Part shown: positions 7,230 to 9,410 of the stretch, piece by piece
Layout: each line of letters starts with the position of its first letter
Numbering within the stretch: the first letter of the stretch is position 1
Assembly (NCBI GenBank): GCA_903921135.1
Contig: CAIXOY010000331.1
Coordinates: forward strand, 1 to 9,410
Length of the DNA stretch: 9,410 bases
Source: an uncultured Gammaproteobacteria bacterium
Lineage (GTDB): Bacteria > Pseudomonadota > Gammaproteobacteria > Pseudomonadales > UBA5518
Direction: 5' to 3'
The notes under the pieces: model-generated
Told to the model about the DNA's origin: nothing
What the model saw: only the letters and a program-made list of their open reading frames with translations
The model's database searches: none
Position numbers and translations under genes: made by a program

Positions 7230-7520
7230 TCAGCCTGAAGCGCGCCGGGTACGCACAGCACTCGTCTGGTCGTAAGACCACCACTGCCCCTGATAGCGGT
7301 ACAAGCCGTGGCGGCTCGCGCAGCGCTTTTCGGGATCGCCGTCCTGCTCCGCGCCGGCGCCCGCAGCGAAGGCCTCACCGTGCAGGCAGAGCTCCATCCT
7401 GCGTGCGTTGTCGGCGAGCTGTTCCTGCTGCGACCTGTCACGCATGTCCTTGAGGGGACCACTCCAGGCCCACCACCCGATCGCACTCGCCAGAATCACT
7501 TTGAGGTACCCGGATGCCAT
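7230..7520 (-). CDS. Small membrane-anchored protein of unknown function
   Basis: A 96-residue protein that I do not recognise. It begins with one hydrophobic segment, YLKVILASAIGWWAW (5-19), likely an uncleaved inner-membrane anchor with the rest in the periplasm. After a charged, Gln-rich helix-like stretch (24-42) come two cysteines, C45 (ELCLHGEAFAAGAG) and C67 (EKRCASRHGLYRY), which could form a disulfide. A tyrosine/tryptophan-rich end, YQGQWWSYD (76-84), follows, then a basic tail. A strong ribosome site, GGAGG 6 nt before the ATG, supports it as a real gene, as does its composition. It lies in the same direction as the cupin gene, 111 bp upstream of it, so the two may share a transcript. 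It diverges from the alpha/beta hydrolase. Confidence 0.75.
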   Translation of the reverse strand: MASGYLKVILASAIGWWAWSGPLKDMRDRSQQEQLADNARRMELCLHGEAFAAGAGAEQDGDPEKRCASRHGLYRYQGQWWSYDQTSAVRTRRASG

Positions 7521-7619
7521 GACACACCTCCATCACCAAGCGCCGGTCTTGACGCTAGCGCCGCGGGCCCCGAGCGAACGTGAGCCGGCGCACAGATGAG
7601 GGCACGGCCCACGCGCACC

Positions 7620-7633
7620 GTGACGCCCGTCAC
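7620..7633. promoter_or_regulatory. Perfect dyad GTGACG-CC-CGTCAC, possible operator
   Basis: Two 6-bp arms are perfectly complementary around a 2-bp centre, in the 176-bp region (7521-7696) between the divergent small membrane protein and hydrolase genes. It ends 25 bp upstream of the candidate -10 box of the hydrolase, a place where a dimeric regulator could act on either gene. The regulator is unknown and no regulator gene is present in the window. A 14-bp palindrome can arise by chance in GC-rich DNA. Confidence 0.3.
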
Positions 7634-7655
7634 AAGGCTCCGGCGCTTCCCGCGG

Positions 7656-7664
7656 TGCTAAGCT
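7656..7664 (+). promoter_or_regulatory. Candidate extended -10 promoter of the hydrolase gene
   Basis: TGCTAAGCT has the TGn extension and a TAAGCT hexamer that fits a -10 box in GC-rich proteobacteria. It would give a leader of about 25 nt before the ATG at 7697. The -35 region 17 bp upstream (GGCTCC) is poor, which an extended -10 can tolerate. Weak evidence from sequence pattern only. Confidence 0.3.
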
Positions 7665-7696
7665 CCGGCACCCATTACCTCGGGCTTGCACGATCG

Positions 7697-8656
7697 ATGC
7701 GTTTCCTCCTGCTGATGCTTTTTTCGGCCTGTGCCATCGCCATGCCCGCACCCGATCCATCAGGCGTGGAAGCGCGGATCGCTGCCCGCGAACAACGCGA
7801 ACACGGCATCACGCCGGGAGCCGAACGCAGGGTGCGGTGGTTTTCGGGCGGGCCCTCGCGCAGCCGCATTTCTCTGGTGTATCTGCACGGTTATTCGGCG
7901 ACGCGCCAGGAAGTGCATCCCTTGCCGGAGATGGTCGCGGACGCCCTCGGCGCGAATCTCTACGAAACCCGCCTCACCGGCCACGGCCGCGGAGGACCGG
8001 CGATGCTCGAGGGCAACGTCGCCGCGTGGTATGAGGATGCGAGCGAAGCGCTGGACATCGGCCGCAGCATCGGCGAGAGAGTTGTGGTGCTGTCGACCTC
8101 TACGGGCGGCACGCTGTCTGTCTGGCTTGCGCACCGGGCGCAGTCAGGGGAACTCGCGGCGCTCGCCATGATCTCTCCGAACTTCGCGCCGGCCGACAAG
8201 GCGCTTTACCTGCTGGACACGCCCCTTGTCGGGCAGGCATTGCTCGCATGGTTCGGACAGGAAGAGCGCAGCTGGGAGCCTCTGAACGACGCGCAATCCC
8301 GCTACTGGAGCTGGCACTACCCGTGGCAGGCTCTGGTGGAACTCGCACGCCTGGTGAAAGAGGTCGAGGGGATCGACAAGCACAGCATCCACACGCCCGC
8401 GTTGATGCTGTACTCCCCACGGGATCAGGTCATCGATCCGGAAGCCGTGCGCAGCGCGTTCGATGCCTGGGGTACGCCCCGGAAACGCCTGATCGCTTAT
8501 GAGCGCTCTACGGACCCCTCGCAGCACGTGCTCGCCGGGGATATCGTTTCGCCAGGCAGCACCCGCGAAGTGGCCGATATCATCAGCCGTTTCCTGCGTG
8601 AAACGGCATTGCCCGAGGTGCCGCCTCAGTCTGCGAGCACAGGGAAGTCGATGTAG
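7697..8656 (+). CDS. Exported alpha/beta hydrolase (lysophospholipase/esterase-like)
   Basis: A 319-residue serine hydrolase with an N-terminal hydrophobic signal (MRFLLLMLFSACAIA). The signal could be cut after about residue 15, or C12 could act as an imperfect lipobox (FSAC). The oxyanion segment is VYLHGYSATRQE (61-72). The nucleophile elbow is STSTGG with S135, a Ser-x-Ser-x-Gly-Gly form in place of the usual Gly-x-Ser-x-Gly. The likely acid is D243 (YSPRDQVID) and the catalytic His is H277 (DPSQHVLAGD), all in the expected order. A cap rich in Trp (W185, W193, W204, W206, W210) suggests a hydrophobic acyl substrate. The reading frame stays open upstream to 7580, but that part is not protein-like, and the ATG at 7697 begins the signal peptide. 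No clear Shine-Dalgarno is present. Its last 31 bp overlap the convergent flavin reductase gene. Confidence 0.85.
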   Translation: MRFLLLMLFSACAIAMPAPDPSGVEARIAAREQREHGITPGAERRVRWFSGGPSRSRISLVYLHGYSATRQEVHPLPEMVADALGANLYETRLTGHGRGGPAMLEGNVAAWYEDASEALDIGRSIGERVVVLSTSTGGTLSVWLAHRAQSGELAALAMISPNFAPADKALYLLDTPLVGQALLAWFGQEERSWEPLNDAQSRYWSWHYPWQALVELARLVKEVEGIDKHSIHTPALMLYSPRDQVIDPEAVRSAFDAWGTPRKRLIAYERSTDPSQHVLAGDIVSPGSTREVADIISRFLRETALPEVPPQSASTGKSM

Positions 8657-9410
8657 CCCGCCTCACCGCCCCCGTAGACGACGGCGGGATCACCCATCGC
8701 ATTGAGGGCCGCACCGCGAGCATAGCGCTGCACCAGATCGGGGTTGGCGATGAACGGCCTGCCTATCGAGACCGCATCAACCCCGGGACGCTGCAATACC
8801 GCCTCGGCGCGCTGCGCGTCGTAACCGCCGTTGATCACCAGCCGGCCTGCATAGGCGCGGAGGATATCGTCGATATTGAAATCGGCCGTGGAGCCGCCCG
8901 AACTGATGTCCGCGGCCTCGTTGATGTTCTCTACGATCTCCAGGAAGGCGAGATCGCGGGAGCCCATCTCTCGCACCGCATGGGTGAACAGGCTCTTCAG
9001 GTCACTGTCCCGGCAATCCCATGTGACCGAGAACGGTGAGAGCCTCACAGACGTCCGGTCGGCGCCCACGGCAGCGATCACGGCATCGCTCACCTCCAGC
9101 AGGAAGCGGCAACGGTTCTGCACCGAACCGCCATAGGCATCGGTGCGGCGATTGACGCCATCACGCAGGAATTGGTCGATCAGGTATCCGTTTGCAGCGT
9201 GGATCTGCACGCCGTCGAAGCCCGCTGCCATCGCGTTGCGCGCTCCCTGCGCGTACTGCGCTACCACACCGGGGATTTCGTCCAGGCGCAGCGCGCGGGG
9301 TTCAGGCGTCTCCACGAAGCCGGTGTCAATAAACGTGCGGATCGCGCCCTTCACCGCCGAGGAGGACACCGGCGCCTCGCCGTTCACCTGATAGAAACCG
9401 TGCGACACGC
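8626..9410 (-). CDS. Old Yellow Enzyme family FMN-dependent alkene reductase (NemA-like), C-terminal part
   Basis: About 261 codons of a TIM-barrel NAD(P)H:flavin oxidoreductase. Roughly the first 100 residues lie beyond the right edge (full-length NemA is 365). The first visible codons read VSH, preceded by a partial codon consistent with Arg, as in the GR-(V/I)-SH segment of the family, so the GTG at 9408 is an internal Val and not a start. Counting from it, the active-site pair is H70/N73 with Y75 (IHAANGYLIDQF), followed by NRRTDAYGGSVQNR (86-99) and VRLSP (121-125), whose arginine contacts FMN. The phosphate-binding loops are VINGGYD (191-197) and SIGRPFIANPDL (214-225). The enzyme reduces activated C=C bonds, nitro groups or nitrate esters; the true substrate is unknown. 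It is convergent with, and overlaps, the hydrolase gene. Confidence 0.93.
   Translation of the reverse strand, partial: VSHGFYQVNGEAPVSSSAVKGAIRTFIDTGFVETPEPRALRLDEIPGVVAQYAQGARNAMAAGFDGVQIHAANGYLIDQFLRDGVNRRTDAYGGSVQNRCRFLLEVSDAVIAAVGADRTSVRLSPFSVTWDCRDSDLKSLFTHAVREMGSRDLAFLEIVENINEAADISSGGSTADFNIDDILRAYAGRLVINGGYDAQRAEAVLQRPGVDAVSIGRPFIANPDLVQRYARGAALNAMGDPAVVYGGGEAGYIDFPVLAD

Noticed and set aside
7580..7696. An N-terminal extension of the alpha/beta hydrolase from an upstream in-frame ATG
   Set aside because: The 39 added residues are not protein-like and would hide the signal peptide. They also cover the dyad and candidate promoter.
9406..9408. GTG as a start codon for the flavin reductase
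   Set aside because: It falls in the middle of the conserved G-R-V/I-S-H segment of the Old Yellow Enzyme barrel, so the gene continues past the window edge.

Overview
The window is GC-rich, densely coded DNA from a Gram-negative bacterium, most likely a gammaproteobacterium (Xanthomonadaceae/Steroidobacter-like or a marine relative). Support for this comes from the Tat signal on a flavoenzyme, a lipoprotein lipobox, an AspC/TyrB-type aminotransferase of proteobacterial form, and strong GGAGG ribosome sites. The genus cannot be fixed from sequence alone. There are no RNA genes, insertion sequences, CRISPR arrays or prophage genes, and no gap without a gene exceeds about 180 bases.

Left half (1-4710, all minus strand): a tight four-gene unit transcribed leftward from about 4710. 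In order it holds a class III PLP aminotransferase (4710-3328), a YtcJ-like amidohydrolase with a lipoprotein signal (3326-1578), a class I aspartate/aromatic aminotransferase (1541-336) and the N-terminal part of an ACS-type MFS transporter (339 to beyond base 1). The junctions are a 1-bp gap, a 36-bp gap and an ATGA overlap, so this is very probably one operon.

Centre (4797-6671, plus strand): a Tat-exported FAD amine dehydrogenase resembling spermidine dehydrogenase (SpdH), divergent from the operon across only 86 bp. Together the five genes look like a pathway for uptake and breakdown of a nitrogenous compound: amide hydrolysis and amine oxidation outside the cytoplasm, then import and two transaminations inside. 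The substrate is unknown and the link is inferred from gene order.

Right half: an exported Cupin_3 protein (7118-6678, minus) and a small membrane-anchored protein (7520-7230, minus) lie in the same direction, separated by 111 bp that can fold into competing hairpins. Across a 176-bp divergent region containing a perfect dyad lies an exported alpha/beta hydrolase (7697-8656, plus). It overlaps by 31 bp the convergent 3' end of an Old Yellow Enzyme-type flavin reductase, which runs off the right edge.
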